From assembly GCA_002338565.1 (NCBI GenBank), contig DDIN01000008.1, positions 1,798,403 to 1,862,402 of the forward strand: DNA of 64,000 bases. Direction: 5' to 3'. Positions 33,508 through 41,493 of this stretch are shown here, piece by piece; within the stretch, counting starts at the first letter, position 1, and the number at the start of each line of letters is the position of its first letter. This DNA comes from Hyphomonadaceae bacterium UBA1849 (GTDB taxonomy: Bacteria; Pseudomonadota; Alphaproteobacteria; Caulobacterales; Hyphomonadaceae). Below the pieces are notes generated by a model, which made no database searches, had not been told where the DNA came from, and was given only the letters and a program-made list of their open reading frames with translations. The position numbers and the translations under genes are program-made.

Positions 33508-34467
33508 CTATTCCAGAGCGAGCGCTGCAGCCCCGATAAGCGGAGCCTCATCATGCATCAGCACGCTGACAGGTGTGTGTGCAAGAAAGGGCGACATGGG
33601 GCCGCGTTCAAGGAAGCGATCGCTGGCTTCCGTGGTGCGCAACCATTTCACCATACGTTCTGCGACGCCGCCGGTCAGCACGACACCAGCATGTGCGCCT
33701 GTGATCAGAGCCGCGTCTCCCACTGCGCCCATCAGGGCGTTTGCGCGGAACTTGCAGACTTCCACGCAGACTTTGTCGCCTGCATCGGCGCGGTCCAGAA
33801 TGTTCTGCGGTGAGAGGTCTTCCGGTGTGACGCCTTGCAGCTCGCAAATGGCTTCATAGACGGGCATGAGCCAGCGACCGGAGACGATCATTTCCACGGA
33901 AACGTAATTATAGGTGCGCGCGATCACGTCACGAATGGCGGCTTCGCGCATGTTACGTGGGGCAAAGGCAGAGTGACCGCCTTCACCCGTCATGACGCGC
34001 CATCCGCCCGTGACGGACTGGATAAGCGTGGAGACGCCGTGTCCGGTGCCGGGGCCGGTGACGAGGATCGGCCCTTCCGGGCTGAAATGGCTTTCGATCA
34101 CGGTTTCAAAACTGTCATTCGGGATTTCCGGAATGGCGCGGGCCATCGCGGCAAAGTCGTTCACGATTGTCGCGCTCTCAATAAGGAAGCGCGACTGGAT
34201 GACGGACGGAACGACACGAGGCCAGGGCCGGTTGGTCAGCTTGATTGAACCGTCATCAGCGATTGGGCCTGCCAGAGCAAATAGCGCCGACTTGGGCTTC
34301 ACATCACTTGAGCTGAGATAGTCTTCGATGGCGTCTTCAAAGCTCGGAATGGCCGGATCATCATACACTTTGATATTGTGCAGCTGGACATGACCCAGAG
34401 AGGATGACGCCAGTGCCAGGCGGATTTTCGTGCCGCCAACATCGCCGACCAGAACAGGCTTGCTCAT
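33508..34467 (-). CDS. glk: Glucokinase
   Basis: The 319-residue protein phosphorylates glucose using ATP. It has the ATP-binding GDVGGTKIRLALAS at the N-terminus, ALAGPIADDG, the catalytic-base region SATIVNDFAAMARAI, the phosphate 2 region VTGPGTGHGVS and TGEGGHSAFAP near glucose-binding residues. Length matches Gram-negative Glk. The stop of edd and the ATG of glk overlap by one base, so translation is coupled. The product, glucose-6-phosphate, feeds Zwf. Confidence 0.95.
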   Translation of the reverse strand: MSKPVLVGDVGGTKIRLALASSSLGHVQLHNIKVYDDPAIPSFEDAIEDYLSSSDVKPKSALFALAGPIADDGSIKLTNRPWPRVVPSVIQSRFLIESATIVNDFAAMARAIPEIPNDSFETVIESHFSPEGPILVTGPGTGHGVSTLIQSVTGGWRVMTGEGGHSAFAPRNMREAAIRDVIARTYNYVSVEMIVSGRWLMPVYEAICELQGVTPEDLSPQNILDRADAGDKVCVEVCKFRANALMGAVGDAALITGAHAGVVLTGGVAERMVKWLRTTEASDRFLERGPMSPFLAHTPVSVLMHDEAPLIGAAALALE

Positions 34468-36296
34468 TAGTTCATCCCCGCAAATCGGAAGAAGCTCGCA
34501 CCCGATGCTGCGTCACCGGCTTCAGCGCGCATTGTCGCAAACAGCTCGCGGCCAAGGCCTGTATCGGTCTGGTTCGGTACATGCACGGCAGGGGCGCGTG
34601 CATTAAACTCTTCGACATCGCCGAGGAAGTTCAGCTCGCCCGTTTCGCAGTTAAGGCGCAGCGGATCGCCATCACGCAGGCGGGCAATCGGACCGCCGCG
34701 CACCCCTTCAGGGGAAAGGTGGATGGCGTTAGGGATTTTGCCCGACGCACCAGACATGCGACCATCCGTGACGAGGGCGACATGGTGGCCGTCATCCTGC
34801 AAGGAGCCGAGAATAGGCGTCAGAGAGTGCAACTCAGGCATGCCGTTCGCGCCCGGACCCTGGAAGCGGACCACAATGATGACATCCTTGTTCAGCTCAC
34901 CGGCCTGATAGGCTTTCTTCACATCGCCTTGCGTATCGAAAACGCGGGCAGGGGCTTCAACAAGGCGGTATTCCGGCTTCACTGCAGAGATTTTGGTGAC
35001 GCTTTCGCCGAGATTGCCTTCGAGCAATTTCAGCCCGCCTTCTTTATCGAAGGGCCGGTCGACAGGGCGGAGGATTTCAAGATCGCCGCTTGTCTGCGGC
35101 GGTTCGCGCCATTCGATTTCACCATCAGCGCCAATGAAGGGCTCCATCGCCTGATCGGCCAGTGTGCCATTGATCGTGCGTGCATCGGCGTGGACAAGCC
35201 CTCCTTTGATCAGCTCGCGGATGAGGAAGCCCATACCGCCAGCTGCATGGAAATGGTTCACGTCCGCAGCGGAGTTTGGATAGATGCGACAGAGAAGCGG
35301 TGTCACAGCTGAAATCTCTGCCATGTCCTGCGGCGTCAGCACGATGCCGGCAGAGGCTGCAAAGCTTGCAAGGTGAAGGACGAGGTTGGTTGAGCCACCG
35401 GTTGCCATCAGGCCGACTACGGCGTTCACGATGGAGCGTTCGTCAATCATCTCGCCCGCAGGCGTATAATCGCCCGCAATGCTGATTGCGGCGGCTTTCT
35501 TCGTCGCTTCTCTGGTGAGCGCGGTGCGCAGCTCTTCACCCGGCTGCACAAAGGCTGCGCCCGGAAGGTGCAGGCCGACCATCTCCATCACCATCTGGTT
35601 GGAGTTGGCCGTGCCATAAAAGGTGCAAGTGCCCGGTGCGTGATAGCTTGCCGCTTCAGCTTCGAGCAGCTTGTCACGGCCCACATTCCCACGCGCAAAT
35701 TCCTGACGCACACGGGCCTTTTCAGGATTTGGCAGACCAGACGGCATCGGGCCAGCCGGTACGAATACCGCAGGCAGCCAGCCAAAACGCATGGCTGCTA
35801 CAACGAGCCCCGGAACGATCTTGTCACAGACGCCGAGATACATGGTGGAATCGAATGTGTCGTGGCTCAACGCAATCGCTGCAGCCATGGCAATCACGTC
35901 GCGCGAGAAGAGCGAGAGCTCCATACCGTCCTGACCTTGCGTGACGCCGTCACACATGGCTGGAACACCGCCTGCGACCTGCGCCGTGGCATTCGCTGCG
36001 CGCGCCGCGTCACGAATGATCTGAGGATAGGTTTCGTAAGGCTGGTGAGCGGACAGCATGTCGTTATAGGCGGTCACAATGCCGATATTCGGCCAGCTCG
36101 CGCCGAGCAGCTGAACCTTGTCCATCACGGCGCAGCCAGCGCTCGCATGAGCCTGATTGCCTTCGGTCAGCTTCTTGCGGGCGAAGCCATCAGGGCGGTT
36201 CGCGCGGATGAGTTCCAGATATTGCGCGCGGCTTTCCGCCGAACGCTCGATAATGCGCTGTGTGATGCGCTCGATTTCAGGATGAAGTGTCGTCAT
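34467..36296 (-). CDS. edd: 6-phosphogluconate dehydratase
   Basis: The 609-residue IlvD/Edd-family iron-sulfur enzyme makes KDPG from 6-phosphogluconate. Visible cysteine-containing segments are GVPAMCDGVTQGQDGMELSLFSRDVIAMA, TMYLGVCDKIVPG and GTCTFYGTANSNQMVMEMVGLHLPGAAF. The C-terminus has VTDGRMSGASGKIPNAIHLSPE and the GPIARLRDGD pattern. The length fits Edd (about 600) rather than IlvD, and the pathway context settles it. The first 4 bases overlap the pgl stop (ATGA). Confidence 0.96.
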   Translation of the reverse strand: MTTLHPEIERITQRIIERSAESRAQYLELIRANRPDGFARKKLTEGNQAHASAGCAVMDKVQLLGASWPNIGIVTAYNDMLSAHQPYETYPQIIRDAARAANATAQVAGGVPAMCDGVTQGQDGMELSLFSRDVIAMAAAIALSHDTFDSTMYLGVCDKIVPGLVVAAMRFGWLPAVFVPAGPMPSGLPNPEKARVRQEFARGNVGRDKLLEAEAASYHAPGTCTFYGTANSNQMVMEMVGLHLPGAAFVQPGEELRTALTREATKKAAAISIAGDYTPAGEMIDERSIVNAVVGLMATGGSTNLVLHLASFAASAGIVLTPQDMAEISAVTPLLCRIYPNSAADVNHFHAAGGMGFLIRELIKGGLVHADARTINGTLADQAMEPFIGADGEIEWREPPQTSGDLEILRPVDRPFDKEGGLKLLEGNLGESVTKISAVKPEYRLVEAPARVFDTQGDVKKAYQAGELNKDVIIVVRFQGPGANGMPELHSLTPILGSLQDDGHHVALVTDGRMSGASGKIPNAIHLSPEGVRGGPIARLRDGDPLRLNCETGELNFLGDVEEFNARAPAVHVPNQTDTGLGRELFATMRAEAGDAASGASFFRFAGMN

Positions 36297-36982
36297 GGGG
36301 CCCAGATCACCTCCATATCGTCTTTGCGGGCTGCGAGGGCGCGATGAATGGGCAGGTTTGCCTCTGTGTCTTCAAGGACAGCGCGCTTTTCCTCGCCAGT
36401 GATGAGAAGAATGACGGTTTTAGCCGCCTTCACCACATTAAGAGTTACGGTCATCCGGTCGGTATGGTTCCCCGCGACCGGACAGTCTGTTGCATCGATG
36501 GCGACAGCATAGAGAGACGGGTCATCTGACAATGCGCGCTCAAGGCCGACACTGTCTGGAAACCAGCTTGCCGTGTGGCCATCAGGCCCCATGCCGAGCA
36601 GAACCACGTCAGGTGTGGCGAACACACTGTAAGCCGTGTTCACGTCAGCTTCGCCAGCTTGCGGCGTATCATGCGCGGTCTTCATCTCAATAAAACGCGC
36701 AGGGCCAGCGCCTTTTTCCAGAAAGCTCTCTTTCAGAAGGCGTGTGTTTGAAGCGTCGCTGTTCCCATCGACCCAGCGCTCGTCGACCAGCCCGACCGTC
36801 ACATCATGCCATGGCAGATCATTCACTGCGAGGCGCTTATAGGCTGGCGCTGGCGTGGAGCCGCCTGACAGGAGCAGGGTTGCATTGCCGCGCTCGTGAA
36901 GCGCTGTCTCCAGGCCGGTGAGCATTTTGGCAGCGGCAGCTTCGCAAGCATCTGCTTTGGTTTTGAAGGCAGTGAATGTCAT
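36293..36982 (-). CDS. pgl: 6-phosphogluconolactonase
   Basis: The 229-residue enzyme hydrolyses 6-phosphogluconolactone from Zwf. It is the DevB/SOL type: LLLSGGSTPAPAYKRLA, VTVGLVDERWV, LLGMGPDGHTASWFPDS and LLITGEEKRAVLED are the family blocks. The ATG at 36982 overlaps the zwf stop in an ATGA arrangement, which sets the start; an upstream ATG at 37009 would lie inside zwf. It overlaps edd by 4 bp at its other end, so translation runs through. Confidence 0.95.
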   Translation of the reverse strand: MTFTAFKTKADACEAAAAKMLTGLETALHERGNATLLLSGGSTPAPAYKRLAVNDLPWHDVTVGLVDERWVDGNSDASNTRLLKESFLEKGAGPARFIEMKTAHDTPQAGEADVNTAYSVFATPDVVLLGMGPDGHTASWFPDSVGLERALSDDPSLYAVAIDATDCPVAGNHTDRMTVTLNVVKAAKTVILLITGEEKRAVLEDTEANLPIHRALAARKDDMEVIWAP

Positions 36983-38454
36983 GATTTTGGCGTCGTTCTC
37001 ACATGCCATGCACGGTCATCACGATCCATCATCATGGCAGAAGCAATCGGGCCATCAGAGCCTGCCGCATAGGTTTGTGGTGCCTCGTCAGACTGTTTCC
37101 AGCCATCGATAATGCCGTCCACCCAAGTCCATGCAGCTTCGACTTCGTCGCGGCGCATGAATAGCGAGAGGTTGCCGCGCGCGACTTCCATCAGAAGGCG
37201 CTCATAAGCGTCTGGATAGCGAAGCATGAAGTTCTCGGCATAGGCGAGGTTCAGCGGCAGAGACTTGATGCGCAGTCCGCCAGGGCCCGGCTCTTTTATA
37301 TGCATGGAGAGGCGTACGCCTTCATCCGGCTGCAGCGTGATAACGAGCTGGTTCGGGCCGGAGAGATTGGTGTCGAAGATATTGTGCGCAACCGGTTTGA
37401 ACTGGACAACGACCTCTGACACGCGGCGCGACATACGCTTGCCCGTGCGCAGATAGATCGGAACACCAGCCCAGCGCCAGTTATCAATCTCAGCCTTGAT
37501 CGCGACAAAGGTTTCCGTTTCGGAGCTGTCGTCACCGAGTTCTTCCAGATAGCCTTTGGCGGGCTGTCCGTTGATCAGGCCTTCAACATATTGGGCACGA
37601 ACTGTGTTGCGTTTTACCGTGTCTCCGGTGACCGGCTTCAACGCACGCAAAACCTTGATCTTCTCGGTGCGGATATCGTCGGCATGGATGGAGTTTGGAG
37701 GCTCCATCGCGATGAGACACAGCAGCTGTAGAAGGTGGTTCTGCACCATGTCCCGCAGCGCGCCGGACCCATCATAATACCCGGCGCGGCCCTCAAGACC
37801 GAGGTCTTCGGATACAGTAATCTGGATGTGATCAATATGGTTGCGCGACCAGAGCGCTTCGAACAGCGTGTTGGAGAAGCGCAGCACCATAAGGTTTTGT
37901 ACCGCTTCTTTGCCCAGATAATGGTCGATGCGGTAAATCTGTTCCTCATCAAACACTTCACCAACGCCATCATTGATCGCGCAGGCGGAGGCGAGGTCTT
38001 TGCCGATCGGCTTTTCCAGAACGATACGGCAGGCATCGCACACCATGTCTGCTGTTTTCAAAGCATGACAGATTTTCACATAGAGCGAAGGCGAGGTGGC
38101 GAGATAATAGATAACGGTACGGTCGAAATCGACTTTGCTACTCAGTGCTTTCCAGTCCTTCACAGGGCCGGCAATGTCGAGCGGAGAATAGTCCAGCATT
38201 TTGGCGAAGGTCGCCCAATGCTCTTCAGACCATGTGTCTTTTGCAGTGGCTGACTTACAGCTTGTCTTCGCCATCTCGATGAATTCGTCGCGCGTCATTT
38301 CAGAGCGCGCCGTGCCCACAATCTTGGAGTTCAACGGGATCTGATCATCAAGAAATCGGTGAAACAGGGCTGGCAGAAGCTTGCGTCGGGAGAGGTCGCC
38401 CGTGCCCCCGAAGATCACGAGGTTAAACGGGTCAACAGGGATGAATTCTGCCAT
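36979..38454 (-). CDS. zwf: Glucose-6-phosphate 1-dehydrogenase
   Basis: The 491-residue enzyme oxidises glucose-6-phosphate with NAD(P)+ and feeds the Entner-Doudoroff route. It has the nucleotide-binding FGGTGDLSRRKLLPALF, the substrate-binding RIDHYLGKEAVQNLMVLRF and the C-terminal PIYLRTGKRMSRRVSEVVVQFK. Length and motifs match Zwf. It is first in the zwf-pgl-edd-glk-eda operon, whose genes overlap by 1-4 bp or lie within about 10 bp, giving one coupled transcript. The promoter lies between 38455 and the hairpin at 38516-38541. Confidence 0.97.
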   Translation of the reverse strand: MAEFIPVDPFNLVIFGGTGDLSRRKLLPALFHRFLDDQIPLNSKIVGTARSEMTRDEFIEMAKTSCKSATAKDTWSEEHWATFAKMLDYSPLDIAGPVKDWKALSSKVDFDRTVIYYLATSPSLYVKICHALKTADMVCDACRIVLEKPIGKDLASACAINDGVGEVFDEEQIYRIDHYLGKEAVQNLMVLRFSNTLFEALWSRNHIDHIQITVSEDLGLEGRAGYYDGSGALRDMVQNHLLQLLCLIAMEPPNSIHADDIRTEKIKVLRALKPVTGDTVKRNTVRAQYVEGLINGQPAKGYLEELGDDSSETETFVAIKAEIDNWRWAGVPIYLRTGKRMSRRVSEVVVQFKPVAHNIFDTNLSGPNQLVITLQPDEGVRLSMHIKEPGPGGLRIKSLPLNLAYAENFMLRYPDAYERLLMEVARGNLSLFMRRDEVEAAWTWVDGIIDGWKQSDEAPQTYAAGSDGPIASAMMMDRDDRAWHVRTTPKS

Positions 38455-38515
38455 TTGAGTATCCTTAAATCCTGAAACGCCAGTTCAGGGGTATCATGGA
38501 GAAAGGTATGTTGCA

Positions 38516-38541
38516 CCGCCCGGAATTGCATAGCCGGGCGG
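38516..38541. repeat. Strong GC hairpin between symporter remnant and zwf
   Basis: CCGCCCGG and CCGGGCGG form a perfect 8-bp stem around a 10-nt loop, just past the stop of the symporter remnant and upstream of the zwf coding start. There is no T tract on either strand. It may be the former 3' end structure of the lost symporter gene or part of the zwf leader. Confidence 0.6.
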
Positions 38542-38559
38542 CGCTAACGAATACGTGTG

Positions 38560-38841
38560 CTACCAGAATGCGACGTAGATGGCGCAGAGGATGAGTACGA
38601 TCAGCACGCTGGCGATATTGAAGCCAGTATGAGTTCGGAAGGAAATCCCGCCCACGTCAACCGGTTGGTCTTCATTTGGCTTCGGTGTGAGGAGGGATGC
38701 TAAAACTCCGACCACGATGCAGATCAGGAAGACAATCCAGATACGCAGAACGAATGGCAGATCCGGCAGAAGACAGATTGCTGGTGCGCGATACTGCAAG
38801 CCTGACATCGCGTTGACGCTTCTGGTCGGGCTGCAGGTCAT
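38560..38841 (-). pseudogene. C-terminal remnant of a sodium/sugar symporter (SSS family)
   Basis: The 93-residue frame contains, from about residue 27, the last two membrane helices of a sodium:solute (glucose/galactose) symporter: LPFVLRIWIVFLICIVVG, a hydrophilic loop LTPKPNEDQPVDVGGISF, then FNIASVLIVLILCAIYVAFW at the end. Intact members have about 500-600 residues and 13-14 helices; here everything before the last two helices is missing. It lies 105 bp upstream of zwf on the same strand, so the lost gene was probably the glucose importer of this catabolic operon. The match is from recognition of the family's C-terminus, not from a search. Confidence 0.68.
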
Positions 38842-38866
38842 TGCGTTCTGGTGACGCGCGGGAGCA

Positions 38867-39304
38867 TTAGTTATGTAGCGTATCGTTGATACGCGTCATC
38901 GCCTGTTTGAAGTCCTCTACGCCAATCGGCGCCAATAGCTCGGCGAGAACCTTCTCGTGATTTTTCATCGTTGTGAGGCACTCGCAGGCGACCTGATCAC
39001 CTGCTTCTGTGAGCGTGAGCGCATTTGTCCGCCCGTCTAATGGCGTGCGTGTGATGAGCCCGCGACGCTCAAGCTGGTGGAGCAATGGGGTCAGGTTCGC
39101 GCTGGCGATATGCAGGGCTTTGCCTATCTGGCTCTGGCGACATCCCGGATTTGCCTGAATGGCCACCATGACGCTTGCTTCCGCGATACGTAAGCCGATT
39201 TTTCCAAGCGATTCTGACAGCTTTGAAATCGCGGCCTGCGATGCCACGCGCAGGCGATAGCCCGGAAAGTCGGTAACGGGAGTTCTGAATGTGTCATCGG
39301 TCAT
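38867..39304 (-). CDS. MarR family transcriptional regulator
   Basis: The 145-residue protein has a winged helix-turn-helix (PGCRQSQIGKALHIASANLTPLLHQLERRGLITRTPLDGRTNALTLTEAG), with the wing DGRTN typical of MarR, and helical ends for dimerisation. The start at 39304 is chosen because the upstream ORF to 39448 crosses the operator-like dyad and is AT-biased and unlike the family. It is divergent from the acyl-CoA dehydrogenase gene, whose promoter region carries dyads that recur before the TonB receptor gene. Repression relieved by an aromatic or acyl ligand is usual in the family. Confidence 0.9.
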   Translation of the reverse strand: MTDDTFRTPVTDFPGYRLRVASQAAISKLSESLGKIGLRIAEASVMVAIQANPGCRQSQIGKALHIASANLTPLLHQLERRGLITRTPLDGRTNALTLTEAGDQVACECLTTMKNHEKVLAELLAPIGVEDFKQAMTRINDTLHN

Positions 39305-39393
39305 ATCGGTTCTGAATGCCTGGTTTCCGGAGGGGGGCTCGTTGCGTCCCAACTTTGGTGACGCAATTCGGGAAATAATGGAAAGCCAAAATA

Positions 39394-39431
39394 GCTGTTG
39401 AGAATAGCATTTTGATGCTATATGGCATAGC
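39394..39431. promoter_or_regulatory. Putative MarR operator in the divergent promoter region
   Basis: ATAGCA and TGCTAT form a perfect dyad (39404-39421, 6-bp spacer), overlapped by a second dyad GCTAT-N5-ATAGC (39417-39431). The left part begins with GCTGTTG (39394-39400). The same composite GCTGTTG...ATAG...ATGCTAT occurs at 41358-41386 upstream of the TonB receptor, in the same orientation. Sharing across two promoters argues for a real regulator site. Confidence 0.65.
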
Positions 39432-39592
39432 TTTTCTGGGTGTAGCATTCGGTCGAACCGCGCCTATCGGAATCAAAATTATAAAGCCGAACCACAAAGC
39501 GTCCGGCAGGGAGGGTGTGGCCTGACTGGTGCTCACACTCGGTTGTTCAATAAAGGAGCGCTTCGGGGCTCCCAGACAAAAGAGGTAGGCAT

Positions 39593-41314
39593 ATGCGAAG
39601 CCAGCCACCAATCGCTGATACATCCCTGATGGAACGCACACTCTGCGTGATTCCGGAGAAGGATATCGTCACAGGCTTGTCTGAAACCTTCGCGTCAGCC
39701 GATGACGAAACCGTTTCAGCAATTCTCAGCGAGGCTTCGAAATTTGCGCAGGAATTCCTCGTTCCGCTGAATGATACTGGCGACTCGATTGGCGCGACCG
39801 TTGTTGATGGGCGCGTAATCACGCCGCCGGAAATGAAAACCGCATGGAATGCCATGAAGGACGCCGGCTGGCTCGCCATGGATGTTCCCGAAGAATTTGA
39901 AGGTCAGGGCCTGCCGCTTTTCTCAACCATCTGCGTGCAGGAGATTTTTGATCGTAGCTGCCCTGCAGCATCCATGCTTCCGACGCCAAACCGTTCTGCT
40001 GCAAAGCTGCTCAACGCTTTTGGTACTGACGAGCTGAAGACCGAGTGGATTCCGAAGCTGATCAGCGGCGAATATGCTGCCTCCATCTGTATCTCAGAAG
40101 TCGGCGCCGGATCTGATGTGCGCCGTATTCGTACCTCTGCTAGCCATATCGAAGATACTGTCTGGGCCATCACCGGCGAGAAACAGTGGATATCATTCGG
40201 TGATCAGGACCTGACGGAGAATATCGGTCACTGCCTGCTGGCACGTGCAGAAGGCGACAAGGATCTCAGCCTGTTTTTTGTTCCGCGCCTCTGGAACGGA
40301 GAAGACAATAACATCTTCGTCCGCCGTATTGAAGAGAAGCTTGGCTTGCACCTCTCTCCAACCTGCGCACTTGGTTTCGAGGGCGCGAAAGGCTGGTTGC
40401 TCGGCAAGCGCGAGCGCGGTCTTCCGCAGCTCTTTGTCATGATCGCCAATATGCGTTTGTTTGTAGGCAATCAAGGGCTTGGTATTGCGAGCGGTGCAGC
40501 AGATGTCGCGCTTAAATATGCCAATGAACGCCTGCAGGGCGGCAAGGGTGAAACACCGGTCGCCATCATCAAACATGGCGATGTTCAGCGTCAGCTTATG
40601 GAGATGATCGCGGACGTGGAGACGCTACGCGCTCTTGGGCTCACGTTGGCGTGTCATATTGATATTGCGGCACATAGCCCGGACGAAGATATGCGTACCA
40701 AGTCCGGTCTTTTGACGGCGTGGTTGCTGCCGTCCTTCAAGACCATGGGAAGTGAAATCGCCTTTGATACTGCGAGCGCCGCGATTCAGGTTCTGGGCGG
40801 TGCTGGTTATACGCGCGAATGGCCGGTTGAGCAGGCTTTGCGTGATGCACGCGTCTTCCAGGTGTTTGAAGGGACGACAGGCATTCAGGCTCAGGACCTT
40901 GTTTATCGCCGGTTGCTCAGCCGTGACGGCGGTGCGGGGCTGGATGTCTTCATCGAACTCGCAACTGCCGATGCCGAAGCGCTTGGCGGAGGGTTTGGAG
41001 CGCTTGCGCTGGAGGCTTACGAGACGCTCAAACTGGCATCAGACGAACTGAAAGCTCTTTCAGGCGAACAGCAGAAAACCGACGCGAGTGCGACGAGTTT
41101 TCTGGCGCTTGCGGGTTATGCCGCTCGCGTATGGGGTGCGACGCGTCTTGCAAAACTGACGGGCGATGACCCGGCTTCCAAACGTCTGCGTATTGCTGGC
41201 GAGTATCTGATCACCGGAGCACCGGGCAAGACTAAAGCATGGCTCGAGCAAATGCGCGCTGATCAGAATAATGCAGCGTCCATGCAGGAAGTGCTTGATT
41301 TTGCCTGTAACTAA
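39593..41314 (+). CDS. Acyl-CoA dehydrogenase, large (DmdC/methylthiopropionyl-CoA dehydrogenase-like)
   Basis: The 573-residue flavoenzyme introduces a double bond into an acyl-CoA. It is longer than ordinary acyl-CoA dehydrogenases (about 380), with the extra C-terminal domain of the AcdH/DmdC-type subgroup. Visible: MDVPEEFEGQGLPLFSTICVQEIFDRS, SICISEVGAGSDVRRIRT, NMRLFVGNQGLGIASGAADVALKYANERLQG, IQVLGGAGYTREWPVEQALRDARVFQVFEGTTGIQAQDLVYRRLL (FAD and adenine contacts), then a helical C-terminus. The exact acyl substrate is unknown. It is divergent from the MarR gene and probably regulated by it. Confidence 0.92.
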   Translation: MRSQPPIADTSLMERTLCVIPEKDIVTGLSETFASADDETVSAILSEASKFAQEFLVPLNDTGDSIGATVVDGRVITPPEMKTAWNAMKDAGWLAMDVPEEFEGQGLPLFSTICVQEIFDRSCPAASMLPTPNRSAAKLLNAFGTDELKTEWIPKLISGEYAASICISEVGAGSDVRRIRTSASHIEDTVWAITGEKQWISFGDQDLTENIGHCLLARAEGDKDLSLFFVPRLWNGEDNNIFVRRIEEKLGLHLSPTCALGFEGAKGWLLGKRERGLPQLFVMIANMRLFVGNQGLGIASGAADVALKYANERLQGGKGETPVAIIKHGDVQRQLMEMIADVETLRALGLTLACHIDIAAHSPDEDMRTKSGLLTAWLLPSFKTMGSEIAFDTASAAIQVLGGAGYTREWPVEQALRDARVFQVFEGTTGIQAQDLVYRRLLSRDGGAGLDVFIELATADAEALGGGFGALALEAYETLKLASDELKALSGEQQKTDASATSFLALAGYAARVWGATRLAKLTGDDPASKRLRIAGEYLITGAPGKTKAWLEQMRADQNNAASMQEVLDFACN

Positions 41315-41357
41315 AATGTCACAACAGAATAAACATTATTCCAAATAGCGAAAAATT

Positions 41358-41386
41358 GCTGTTGCGTATAGTAATCAAAATGCTAT
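41358..41386. promoter_or_regulatory. Second copy of the MarR-type operator, upstream of the TonB receptor
   Basis: The 29-bp stretch begins GCTGTTG, passes ATAG and ends TCAAAATGCTAT, matching the composite at 39394-39421 (28 bp) almost base for base outside the centre. It lies 107 bp before the TonB receptor ATG at 41494. The match links the acyl-CoA dehydrogenase and receptor genes to one regulator. Confidence 0.6.
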
Positions 41387-41493
41387 GACGTACAGCGTTA
41401 TCCGGGGAGACTCATGCTTACCCGGTTCATCCAGAACAATGAGCGTCAGCTCTGAAAAAACAGATCCAGGTGATTTCCTATTGGGAGGAAAGA

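Noticed and set aside
34404..35312. Plus-strand open frame (302 codons) over edd
   Set aside because: It is antisense to the edd gene, whose protein is unmistakable; this is a compositional shadow.
39305..39448. N-terminal extension of the MarR protein (48 residues)
   Set aside because: It crosses the operator-like dyads, is composed unlike MarR N-termini and lacks a ribosome-binding site.
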